Below are positions 1 to 8,001 of a stretch of 64,000 nucleotides of DNA, piece after piece (the stretch's first letter is position 1; every line of letters starts with the position of its first letter). Source of the stretch: Clostridia bacterium (GTDB lineage Bacteria; Bacillota_A; Clostridia; Christensenellales; Aristaeellaceae). The position numbers and the translations under genes were made by a program. The stretch covers positions 1 to 64,000 of the forward strand of contig JAFWYA010000033.1 of NCBI GenBank assembly GCA_017517815.1, in the 5' to 3' direction. The notes beneath the pieces were generated by a model. It was given only the letters and a program-made list of their open reading frames with translations. It searched no databases and was not told where the DNA came from.

Positions 1-445
<445 letters not shown>

Positions 446-533
446 GGCGTTGCTGGGTAAGGGTTTGAAGGTTAGTTGAGATGCAGATTTAAACCAAACT
501 TAAACCACAGCTATCGACAAAAAAGTACATGCT

Positions 534-806
534 TTAAGAGGCTCTTCCCACAGCAGGGAAGAGCCTCTTTCTATATCTTTTATATTCATATCTTGCGGCG
601 ATGTCCGCCAGCGCCTTCTTCATACCTTCCTTCACACTGTCAGGCCCGACAATCCGCACAGTCTTTCCAAGACCGAACACCCAGCCATAGAACTGATTAC
701 TCACTGCAACGGGGACGGTAATTCTGAAGTGTCTGTCATCCTCTTTCATGACCACCAGATCACGGCCAAACCGATCCATTACAGCGTACATCATGCTGAA
801 GAACAT
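534..806 (-). pseudogene. WYL-domain regulator remnant (C-terminal WCX part)
   Basis: About 90 codons resemble the C-terminal WCX extension of WYL-family transcriptional regulators: AVMDRFGRDLVVMKEDDRHF, then the segment ending YGWVFGLG, then VRIVGPDSVKEGM and a closing helix. Intact regulators of this family are about 300 residues, with an N-terminal helix-turn-helix and the WYL core, both absent here. The frame is open a short way upstream and then runs into the 3' end of the ROK kinase gene, with no recognisable WYL sequence. Translation also continues through the lysS terminator stem. This looks like a deletion remnant; expression as a small protein cannot be excluded. Confidence 0.65.
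536..570. terminator. Bidirectional hairpin terminator after lysS
   Basis: A 14-bp perfect stem (536-549 with 556-569) with a 6-base loop and a short T-rich 3' flank. It can end lysS transcription on the plus strand. The stop codon of the leftward WYL remnant lies at its outer edge, so it may work in both directions. Confidence 0.8.
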
Positions 807-832
807 TAGTTTTGGATGAATTTGATGCTTGG

Positions 833-1741
833 TTACTGTTTTCCAAAAGCAACTGCTATAACCGCAGCACCGATCACGCCGGCGTCATTCTTCAGGGCCG
901 AAGCAAACAGGTTGGTGGGCTTGTCCATCTTGGCGCGAACCAGAGACAGCAGGTTTTCTTCCTGACTGGAGATGGCTCCGCCGATGACAAAAGCATCCGG
1001 CTGGAAGATGTTTTCAAAGCTGTTCAGGCCGATGGTGATGTAGGATGCATACTGGTCGATGACGGCGGCAGCAACCAGGCAGCCTTCTTCCTTAGCGTTA
1101 AAAATATCCAGAGCGGAAAAAGCCTCCCCTGCTTTTTGGGCAAGCAGACTGTTGGGGTGCTGTGCAATGGCTTCCTGTGCCTGACGCAGCAAGGCGGTTA
1201 CGGATGCGTACTGCTCATAGCAGCCCACAAGGCCGCAGGGGCAGGGCAGTCCGTCATACTTGATGACCATATGTCCCAGCTCGCCGCCGTAGCCCTTGGT
1301 GCCCAGATAGGGTTTGCCGTCAATGGCAATGCCGCCGCCCACGCCGGTGCCAAGGGTGATCATGATCAGGTTGGGATATTCCCGGCCTGCACCGGCATAG
1401 ATCTCGCCGTACAGCGCAGCGGTGGCGTCGTTGGCAATGGCTGCCGGCAGACCGGTGCCGTCCGAGATCATGTCAACGATGGGGGTGTCGTTGTAGGGCA
1501 GGTTGTTGGCGCGAATGCATACGCCCTTTTCGCTGTCGATGTCGCCCGGCGTGCCGATGCCGATACGGTCAAAGGGAAATTCATTGCGGATCTCATTGGC
1601 CTTGGCTACGATATCTGCAATGATCTCTTCGATGGTTCGCTGGCTGTTGGTGGGGATGGAGTAACGTTTCAAAAGGGTGTAGTCGTCTTCGGTAACGCCG
1701 AATTTGATGTTGGTTCCGCCGATATCGATACCCAGAATCAT
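833..1741 (-). CDS. ROK-family sugar kinase
   Basis: A cytoplasmic ROK kinase of 302 residues, the usual family length, which phosphorylates a hexose or N-acetylhexosamine with ATP. The N-terminal phosphate-binding motif is DIGGTNIKFG (residues 5-14). A second glycine-rich loop reads TLGTGVGGG, and the ROK zinc site is GH at about 156 followed by CPCG and a later cysteine (about 167-174). The start MILGIDIGG is chosen because it fits the family N terminus and lies 5 bases after the nagA stop, with GGAAGGAA upstream. Pairing with nagA suggests N-acetylglucosamine, N-acetylmannosamine or glucosamine as substrate, but this is inferred from context; glucokinase activity is equally possible from sequence. 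Confidence 0.9.
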   Translation of the reverse strand: MILGIDIGGTNIKFGVTEDDYTLLKRYSIPTNSQRTIEEIIADIVAKANEIRNEFPFDRIGIGTPGDIDSEKGVCIRANNLPYNDTPIVDMISDGTGLPAAIANDATAALYGEIYAGAGREYPNLIMITLGTGVGGGIAIDGKPYLGTKGYGGELGHMVIKYDGLPCPCGLVGCYEQYASVTALLRQAQEAIAQHPNSLLAQKAGEAFSALDIFNAKEEGCLVAAAVIDQYASYITIGLNSFENIFQPDAFVIGGAISSQEENLLSLVRAKMDKPTNLFASALKNDAGVIGAAVIAVAFGKQ

Positions 1742-1746
1742 GAATT

Positions 1747-2883
1747 TCAGTGTTCCTTCCTGTATACGCATTCGCCGTCCACATAGGTGTACAGCACGTC
1801 GTAGTCTTTATTCAGCACCACAAGGTCTGCAGCCTTACCCACGGCTATGCTGCCCGTTTCGTGGTCGATTTTGAGGGTTTTGGCCGGGTTGATGGACGCC
1901 ATGCGCGAAATATCCTCCAGCGGAATGCCATCTTTGATCAGGTTTTGAATGCCGCAGAGCATGGAACTGGCGCTGCCGGCAATGGTGCCGTCCTCCAGCA
2001 CCATCACGCCGTCGCGGATGTAATGCAGCTGGCCATCCACCATGACTTCGGGCACGTCCAGACCTGCGCCGTATTCAGAATCGCTGATGATATTGATGCC
2101 GTCCGCGCCCTTCATTTGCCAGATCAGCTTCATGACGGCGGGGTGCAGGTGCGTATGGTCGCAGATCATTTCGCAGCGCACGGCGGGGTCGGTAAGGGCG
2201 GCGCCCAGAATGCCGGGCTCCCTGTGACTGTAGGGCCGCATGGCGTTGAAGGTATGCGTGGTCTGAGTGGCGCCGGCGCGGATGGCGGCTTGTGCCTGTT
2301 CATAGGTTGCGGTGGTGTGGCCCATGGAGACGGTCAGCCCCCGGCTTACTGCGTGGGTGATGAAATCCAGACTGCCTTCCATTTCCGGGGCGAGGGTGAT
2401 CAGCCGGAGGAGACCCTTGGCGTGATCGATCATTTCATCCAGCTTTTCACAGTCAGGCAGCAGGATGAACTTTTCATCCATCGCGCCTTTCTTGGCCGGA
2501 TTGATAAAGGGTCCTTCGGCGTGGATGGCGGCGATTTTCGCACCTGCTTTAACCGCTGCCGCTTTGACGGCCATATCGATTTGCGCAAGCAGATGATGAT
2601 AGTCTGAACAGACCGTGCTGATGGCGATGGAGGTAACACCCTGCGTTGCCTCGTATTGCGTAATCTTGTGCAGCTCAGGCGCTGCATCGCTGATCTTGCA
2701 GCCCATCGCGCCGTGCAGGTGGCTGTCGATAAAACCGGGCAGAATCAGGGAGCCGGACAGATCAACGGCGTTGTCGCCGTCGAGCATGTCGGCCACGGCG
2801 GCGATTTTGCCGTTTTTGATCTGCAGGTCGCATTTGCGCAGGCAAAAGTTTTCATCCATCACGGTTGCATTTTTCAAAATCAT
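1747..2883 (-). CDS. nagA: N-acetylglucosamine-6-phosphate deacetylase
   Basis: A 378-residue amidohydrolase that removes the acetyl group from GlcNAc-6-phosphate to give glucosamine-6-phosphate. The metal and substrate motifs are all present: SHLHG (H55, H57), the metal-binding glutamate in AIHAEGPF, the histidines in VSMGHTTATY and TTHTFNAM, and the catalytic aspartate in IISDSEYGAG. Its start overlaps the stop of the AraC gene by 4 bases (ATGA), and the ROK kinase follows after 5 bases, so the three genes form one coupled unit. No nagB is in the window, so the deaminase step must be encoded elsewhere. Confidence 0.93.
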   Translation of the reverse strand: MILKNATVMDENFCLRKCDLQIKNGKIAAVADMLDGDNAVDLSGSLILPGFIDSHLHGAMGCKISDAAPELHKITQYEATQGVTSIAISTVCSDYHHLLAQIDMAVKAAAVKAGAKIAAIHAEGPFINPAKKGAMDEKFILLPDCEKLDEMIDHAKGLLRLITLAPEMEGSLDFITHAVSRGLTVSMGHTTATYEQAQAAIRAGATQTTHTFNAMRPYSHREPGILGAALTDPAVRCEMICDHTHLHPAVMKLIWQMKGADGINIISDSEYGAGLDVPEVMVDGQLHYIRDGVMVLEDGTIAGSASSMLCGIQNLIKDGIPLEDISRMASINPAKTLKIDHETGSIAVGKAADLVVLNKDYDVLYTYVDGECVYRKEH

Positions 2884-3824
2884 AGGTCATTTTCCTCCAT
2901 TGATGAGGCGCGCTCATTCTTCATCTGCTGATATTTTTTAGGGGGCACATGGTAATGCGCCTTAAACGCTTTGGTAAAGGAGGGCACGTCTGCAAACTGC
3001 AGCTTTTCGCTGACGGCGGAAATGGCCAGCTGCTCCGCCAGCATTTCTGCGGCCTTTTCCAGACGGCGCTGTGAATAATAGTCACGGATGGAAAGGCCCA
3101 TCGTCTGCGAAAAGGTTCTGGACAGGTAGGCGTAGCTGTAATCGAATACATCCGCGATATCCGACAGCTTTTTGATGCTTGTCAGATGAGAATCGATATA
3201 GTGGGCAATTTCGTAAATCAGCGGGTTGGTATCGTTGACCTCAACCGGGTTCAGCTTTGGCCTTCTGCTGGCGGTAAAGTCACGGTAGGTCTGAATCACG
3301 ATCTGGCGCACGTAGGCTTCCAGCATTTCAGAGGCCAGCGCATCCTCGGCGCTCACTTCGTCCAGCGCAAGGGTGAACAGGTTGAACAGGTTGTTTTTGT
3401 CCGTGATAAGCGGGTTTTGCAGATTGTTGAAAAACTGGTCGACATGCGCATATTTGTCGTAATCGGGATGATCCTTGTGGAAAGAGAAGCCAAGGCACAT
3501 AAAGCGGATGGGCGCATCTTTGGACGAACGAACGGAGTGCACGTCCCGATCGTTGACAAGAAAAACACAGTCCGGCGAAACCGGGTAGGATTTGCCGTTG
3601 CGGATAAACACGCCCTCGCCGGACACGATGTAGGAGATCTCGTGGCAGATCTGGTTGTGCTGGCGCACGGTATGGTCTGAGGCACAGGCCAGATCACAGA
3701 TTTGATACACGGAAAACAGTTTCAGCGTGATCGGCGCAGACTCATAATTGGCATCCCGGTGATACCTTTTTTTATAGGTTGTAACAGGCGGAAGCTCGGG
3801 AGGGAGAGGATGGGAGTTTGCCAT
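2880..3824 (-). CDS. AraC-family transcriptional regulator
   Basis: A 314-residue regulator with an N-terminal cupin-type sensor region (about residues 45-130, including HEISYIVSGEG and HSVRSSKDAP) and a C-terminal pair of helix-turn-helix motifs (SIKKLSDIADVFDYSYAYLS, then AVSEKLQFADVPSFTKAF). The start at MANSHPLPPE is chosen because AAAGGAG lies 6 bases upstream; an upstream in-frame ATG would overlap the promoter. The gene is transcribed divergently from the sugar ABC operon, the usual arrangement for a sugar-responsive activator of both units. Likely ligand: the transported sugar or a breakdown product (inference). Confidence 0.9.
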   Translation of the reverse strand: MANSHPLPPELPPVTTYKKRYHRDANYESAPITLKLFSVYQICDLACASDHTVRQHNQICHEISYIVSGEGVFIRNGKSYPVSPDCVFLVNDRDVHSVRSSKDAPIRFMCLGFSFHKDHPDYDKYAHVDQFFNNLQNPLITDKNNLFNLFTLALDEVSAEDALASEMLEAYVRQIVIQTYRDFTASRRPKLNPVEVNDTNPLIYEIAHYIDSHLTSIKKLSDIADVFDYSYAYLSRTFSQTMGLSIRDYYSQRRLEKAAEMLAEQLAISAVSEKLQFADVPSFTKAFKAHYHVPPKKYQQMKNERASSMEENDL

Positions 3825-3873
3825 GGTGTGCTCCTTTCTCGCCCGGATGAGCGCGTGAAAATGGTCTGCTTTC

Positions 3874-3902
3874 ATGATAGCGTAATCAAAATGAAATTGC
3901 AA
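3874..3902 (-). promoter_or_regulatory. Sigma-A type promoter of araC-nagA-ROK unit
   Basis: On the minus strand a -35 TTGCAA is followed after 17 bases by a -10 TATCAT, about 50 bases before the chosen start of the AraC gene. Confidence 0.65.
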
Positions 3903-4002
3903 CGACAGTGTGAACGATTTAATCATTTTGGAATCAAATGGTATAAAAATGACAATTCGGAGGTCAAGAATTGATATTGTTTTTCTTTTGTTCTGAATGC
4001 TA

Positions 4003-4039
4003 CCATATGGACATATGAAACGATGGTTTTTCCATATGG
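4003..4039. promoter_or_regulatory. Paired CCATATGG palindromes before the sugar-binding protein gene
   Basis: Two identical 8-base palindromes CCATATGG (4003-4010 and 4032-4039) are spaced 29 bases start to start, with a third partial copy CATATG at 4012-4017. They lie between the divergent AraC gene and the sugar-binding protein gene, 38 bases before the latter's start. A weak promoter (TTGTTC at 3988, ACATAT at 4011) would overlap them. A regulator-binding role is inferred from position only. Confidence 0.45.
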
Positions 4040-4076
4040 AACAACCACCAACTAAGGATTAAGGAGACGAATCAAC

Positions 4077-5705
4077 ATGAAAAAGATGCTGGCTATGCTT
4101 CTGGTTCTGATGATGGCTCTGTCCTTCGCCCTGACTGCTGGCGCTGAAGGCAAGACCCTCAAGGACTATCCCCGTGCCAAGAGCTTCAACGCCATGGTGA
4201 CCTCCGGCGGTATCACCGACGAAGAGTTCAACGCTCAGACCCTGGCCGAGACCATCCGCTCCGCCACCGGCTACAACGTAAAGTTCACCCAGCTGCCCAA
4301 GACCGATGTTGACACCACCGTGACCAACATCTTCATGCTGCAGGAAGATTACCAGTACGTGTTCTGCACCAAGGCCCAGTTCAACATGCTGGTTGCCGAG
4401 GGCGCTCTGGCTCCTCTGACCGAGTACGTGAACGCTTCCCAGAATCTGAAGGAAGTCATCTCTGAGATCGGCTGGGGTTCCGCCACTTTCGACGGCGAGA
4501 TCTACGCCATCCCCAACAGCGATCCCCGCGAGTGCACCTCCAAGGGCTTCTACTTCCGTCTTGACTGGCTCAAGGAGTACAACGAAGCCAACCCCGACGC
4601 TCAGATCGGCATCCCCTCTGAAGAGAACGGCTACTCCATGACCGTTTCCAACTTCAAGAAGATGCTGGAGTTCTTCCAGACCAAGGTTGCTGACGGCGGC
4701 AAGGCCCTGTGCGTTGAAGTCGACCCCGCTTCCTCCAACTACACCGAGGACAAGCCCGTTTATCTGCAGACCATCCTGCCCGCCTTCGGCATTTACAGCG
4801 AGTGGGCTGACGTGGACGGCAAGCTGACCTACATCCTGGATCAGGAAGGCTTCGAAGCTTACGCCAAGTACATGGAAGGCCTGTTCGACGCCGGCCTCAT
4901 CTACTACCAGGCCACCAAGGGCGACACCAACGCTGTCAACTCCCTGATGAACGACATGGCCGGCTGCGCCCTGGTCAGCCACACCAAGCCCTACTCCCTG
5001 GAGACCAAGCGTGCTCCCGAAACCGTTGCCGAAGAAGATTACGACACCTTCGTTGACGAAGTGTATGCCGGTTACATCTCCGCTCTGGTTCCCGATGAGT
5101 GCGACGGCGACGCCAGCGCTGTGCGCGTGTGGTCCAAGAAAACCTACAACCAGTACATCGTCTGCCCCGCTTTCAATACCCCCGAACAGACCGCTGCTGT
5201 GGTTGACTACTGCGACTCCAAGCTGGACAAGGACCTGTTCCTGCGCCTGACCATCGGCACCGAAGGCGAAACCTTCCAGATGAAGGATGGCGGCTACTAT
5301 CCCATCCTGCCCAAGTTCAACGACGAAATGAACCTGGCCGACAAGTTCCTCTCCGGCACCCGCGAGGCTGACTACGCCGAGTACTGGCTGGCCCGTACCC
5401 GCAAGACCGCCGCTCAGGGCCGCATGTTCGGCATGATCAACTACAATATCGAAAAGACCGGCATCATGGATCCCATCAACATGATCCCCTCCATCGATAC
5501 GGTTGAAGAGAACCTGGCCACCGCCCGCAACGCTGTTGTGGAATCCATGATCCTGAGCATCTTCGACTCCTCCAAGGAATTCTCTCTGGAAGAGACCCGG
5601 AAGCTGTGGGATTCCAAGAAGGGCGAAGCCATCGAAGAGGCTGTGAACGAGTGGTACGCCACCTGGGAATACAAGACCACCTATAACAACGTTCTGCCCC
5701 GCTAA
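4077..5705 (+). CDS. Extracellular sugar-binding protein, LplA-like
   Basis: A 542-residue substrate-binding protein of the large polysaccharide/oligosaccharide (CUT1, LplA/YtcQ) type. It opens with a Sec signal (MKKMLAMLLVLMMALSFALT) and a probable signal peptidase I site after AGA, with no lipobox cysteine, which is unusual for a Gram-positive ABC binding protein. The rest is typical periplasmic-binding fold sequence with many aromatic residues. AAGGAG lies upstream of the ATG. Codon use is strongly biased toward C- and G-ending codons, as expected for a highly expressed gene. Two Lpl-type permeases follow after an intercistronic hairpin. The sugar is unknown. Confidence 0.9.
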   Translation: MKKMLAMLLVLMMALSFALTAGAEGKTLKDYPRAKSFNAMVTSGGITDEEFNAQTLAETIRSATGYNVKFTQLPKTDVDTTVTNIFMLQEDYQYVFCTKAQFNMLVAEGALAPLTEYVNASQNLKEVISEIGWGSATFDGEIYAIPNSDPRECTSKGFYFRLDWLKEYNEANPDAQIGIPSEENGYSMTVSNFKKMLEFFQTKVADGGKALCVEVDPASSNYTEDKPVYLQTILPAFGIYSEWADVDGKLTYILDQEGFEAYAKYMEGLFDAGLIYYQATKGDTNAVNSLMNDMAGCALVSHTKPYSLETKRAPETVAEEDYDTFVDEVYAGYISALVPDECDGDASAVRVWSKKTYNQYIVCPAFNTPEQTAAVVDYCDSKLDKDLFLRLTIGTEGETFQMKDGGYYPILPKFNDEMNLADKFLSGTREADYAEYWLARTRKTAAQGRMFGMINYNIEKTGIMDPINMIPSIDTVEENLATARNAVVESMILSIFDSSKEFSLEETRKLWDSKKGEAIEEAVNEWYATWEYKTTYNNVLPR

Positions 5706-5728
5706 GAGATTACGCTAGCAACAAATAA

Positions 5729-5763
5729 TGGCGCCCTGCCACTGGTGAAGTGGCAGGGCGTCA
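5729..5763 (+). promoter_or_regulatory. Intercistronic hairpin between binding protein and permease
   Basis: A GC-rich stem of about 14 bp (5729-5742 with 5750-5763, one G-T pair) with a 7-base loop and no following T-run. It probably protects or partly terminates the upstream mRNA, so that the binding protein is made in excess over the permeases. Confidence 0.65.
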
Positions 5764-5782
5764 TTACGGAGAGGTGAACAGC

Positions 5783-6739
5783 TTGAAAAGCAACGCGATT
5801 GCCAGAAAAGAACTGAAATATAACCTGAAGAAATACGCTCCGCTGTATTTGTTCTTTATTCCGTCCATCCTTTTTGTTATTATTTTCAAGTACGTGCCCA
5901 TGGCCGGCCTTGTGATGGCGTTTAAGGCCAATCCCAAAATGCTTGCAGCTGCTTCGCCCGTGCAGGCCATCCTCAATGCCAAATGGGTGGGACTGGATAA
6001 CTTCCGCGAAATGTTCTCCAACCCTGAAATCATTCAGGCGATGAAAAACACGATCATCATCAGCATTCAGAAGATCGTGTTTGTTTTCCCCATTCCGATC
6101 GCGCTGGCGATCCTCATCAACGAGCTTCGCAAGGGCATGGTGAGAAAGTCGCTGGAAATCACCATGTACATTCCTCACTTTCTGTCCTGGGTTACGGTTG
6201 GCGGTATTTTTGGCGCCATCCTGAGCGAAAACACCGGTCTGGTCAACAACGTGCTGGAATATCTGGGCTTTGCCAGAACGGCCTTCGTCAGCAACAAGGA
6301 CACCATCCGCGGCGTGCTGATCGCTTCTCACGCGTGGAAGAACATCGGCTACAGCAGCATCGTCTACATGTCGGCGATCCTTGCTCTTGATACGAACCAG
6401 TTTGAAGCCGCCAAGATCGACGGCGCCACCAAGTGGCAGCAGGTTCTTCACGTTACCATTCCCGGCATTTTGCCGACCATCGCAGTGATGTTTGTCATGC
6501 GTGTCGGCAGCCTTATGGACGCGGGCTTCGAGCAGATTTATGTGATGTACTCCGCGTATACAAAAGAAACCATCGACATTCTGGGTACCTATACCTACCG
6601 CCTCATCCGCGATGCGGGCCTGCGTCCGCAGTATGCTTTGTCCACGGCTGTCGGCCTGTTCAACGGCGTGATCGCGCTGGTGCTGGTGCTCAGCAGCAAC
6701 TATCTGTCCAAGAAGTTCCTCAAGAACGGACTGTGGTAA
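5783..6739 (+). CDS. Sugar ABC transporter permease, LplB/UgpA type
   Basis: A 318-residue inner-membrane permease with about six membrane helices, the first at about residues 17-40. The binding-protein-dependent transport signature is in the EAAKIDGATKWQQVLHVTIP segment, which carries the EAA loop that docks the ATPase. A TTG start is chosen because GGAGAGGTG lies 6 bases upstream; an in-frame ATG 33 bases earlier falls inside the preceding hairpin and has no ribosome site. The gene pairs with the following permease to form a heterodimer. No ATPase gene is nearby; CUT1 systems of this type often share one general MsmX-like ATPase. Confidence 0.9.
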   Translation: MKSNAIARKELKYNLKKYAPLYLFFIPSILFVIIFKYVPMAGLVMAFKANPKMLAAASPVQAILNAKWVGLDNFREMFSNPEIIQAMKNTIIISIQKIVFVFPIPIALAILINELRKGMVRKSLEITMYIPHFLSWVTVGGIFGAILSENTGLVNNVLEYLGFARTAFVSNKDTIRGVLIASHAWKNIGYSSIVYMSAILALDTNQFEAAKIDGATKWQQVLHVTIPGILPTIAVMFVMRVGSLMDAGFEQIYVMYSAYTKETIDILGTYTYRLIRDAGLRPQYALSTAVGLFNGVIALVLVLSSNYLSKKFLKNGLW

Positions 6740-6751
6740 GGGGTGAGCAAG

Positions 6752-7978
6752 ATGAATATGAAAACAGTTTCCGCTCTCAAAGCCAAGGAGCGCAGGTCTT
6801 TTGACTGGAAGAGAGCCATCCTGCTGGCCGTGCTGCTGGTTTCGATCGTTTTTCTGGTTCTGGAAGCGGTCGACAGGGCGCACACCGTCGCGTGGCACGA
6901 TACCTTTGACTTGCTGTTTTGGGTTTTGTGGGCTATTCTGGAGGCAGACGCCATCCTGCACCTGATTGGCGCTGTGAAGACCGAGGGCTTTGTGCAGTAT
7001 TTCAAATTCAACAAAGCGTCCCTTCTTTACATTGTGCTGTCGCCCATCGCGCAGCTGCTTACACTGGTTTCACCTGCGCTGGCATGGACCCGCTGGGTGA
7101 TCATTTTCAAGATGCCCGCCGTGCTGCGCAGATACGATGACGAGAAGGTATTCCAGCTGCTGGCCAAGGCTGTGGCCCTCACGCTGATCGCCTTCTTCTT
7201 CGTGCCCATGTGCAACGTGCTGGCTGTGGCCCTTTCCGCCCCTGGCCAGATCATCAACGTAATGCCCAAGAACATCGACCTGTTCTCGCTCAAGTACGCC
7301 TTGGCGGACGGCATGTTTCTCACCTCTTTCGGTTCTTCCCTGTTCATCGTTCTGGTGGGCACCTGCATCTTTGTGTTCATCACCACGCTGGCCGCCTACC
7401 CGCTGTCCAAGCCTGACCTGCCCTACAGAAGAGGCTTCATGCTGTTCTACATGGTCACCATGTTCTTCAGCGGCGGCATGGCCACCGAGATCGTTCTGGT
7501 GGACGCGCTGGGCCTGATGAACACCATCTGGGCGCTGATTCTGCCCAACGTCATCTCTGTGTACTACATGTTCCTCATCAAGAGCTTTTACGAGGGCCTG
7601 CCCGTGGAACTGGAAGAGGCTGCCCGCATTGACGGCGCTTCCTCTGTGACCATCTTCCTCAAAATCGTGCTGCCCTTGTCCAAGCCCATCATCGCCACCA
7701 CGGCTTCCTTCGTTGTGGTCAACCTGTGGAACAACTACATGTCCTCTGTTATGTACATCACATCCAACAAGGCCATCTACCCTGTGCAGATGTACATCCG
7801 CAACTTTTTGGCCATGGACCCCATGGACATCGCGCTGGACAATCCCAAGCTGCTTTCCTACTGGGATAACATCGAGATGGCCTATCTGTTCCTGGCGATC
7901 GTGCCCATCATCTGTGCCTATCCCATCCTGTTCAAGTTCTTCAAGGGCGGCGCTACAGCCGGCGCTGTGAAGGGCTGA
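6752..7978 (+). CDS. Sugar ABC transporter permease, LplC/YtcP type, with extra N-terminal membrane region
   Basis: The C-terminal part from about residue 130 is a normal LplC/YtcP-type permease with the EAA loop EEAARIDGASSVTIFLKIVLP. The whole protein is about 408 residues, some 110-130 longer than usual. The extension holds three to four hydrophobic segments (about 20-42, 50-73, 85-112) ending in the basic stretch FKMPAVLRRYDDEK. Its layout recalls the voltage-sensor-like first four helices of ion channels, but this is only a visual impression. The ATG is preferred over a GTG nine bases upstream because AGGGGTGAG then serves as its ribosome site. It follows the other permease by 12 bases. 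Confidence 0.85.
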   Translation: MNMKTVSALKAKERRSFDWKRAILLAVLLVSIVFLVLEAVDRAHTVAWHDTFDLLFWVLWAILEADAILHLIGAVKTEGFVQYFKFNKASLLYIVLSPIAQLLTLVSPALAWTRWVIIFKMPAVLRRYDDEKVFQLLAKAVALTLIAFFFVPMCNVLAVALSAPGQIINVMPKNIDLFSLKYALADGMFLTSFGSSLFIVLVGTCIFVFITTLAAYPLSKPDLPYRRGFMLFYMVTMFFSGGMATEIVLVDALGLMNTIWALILPNVISVYYMFLIKSFYEGLPVELEEAARIDGASSVTIFLKIVLPLSKPIIATTASFVVVNLWNNYMSSVMYITSNKAIYPVQMYIRNFLAMDPMDIALDNPKLLSYWDNIEMAYLFLAIVPIICAYPILFKFFKGGATAGAVKG

Positions 7979-8001
7979 TATCTTGAAAAGGAGAACACAC
8001 C

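Noticed and set aside
476..721. Short plus-strand open frame after lysS
   Set aside because: It runs through the terminator hairpin and has no ribosome site.
812..1786. Plus-strand open frame of 324 codons across the ROK kinase gene
   Set aside because: The minus strand encodes a ROK kinase with all family motifs; the plus frame shows no conserved sequence.
4059..4982. Antisense open frame opposite the sugar-binding protein gene
   Set aside because: Another shadow of a strongly biased gene.
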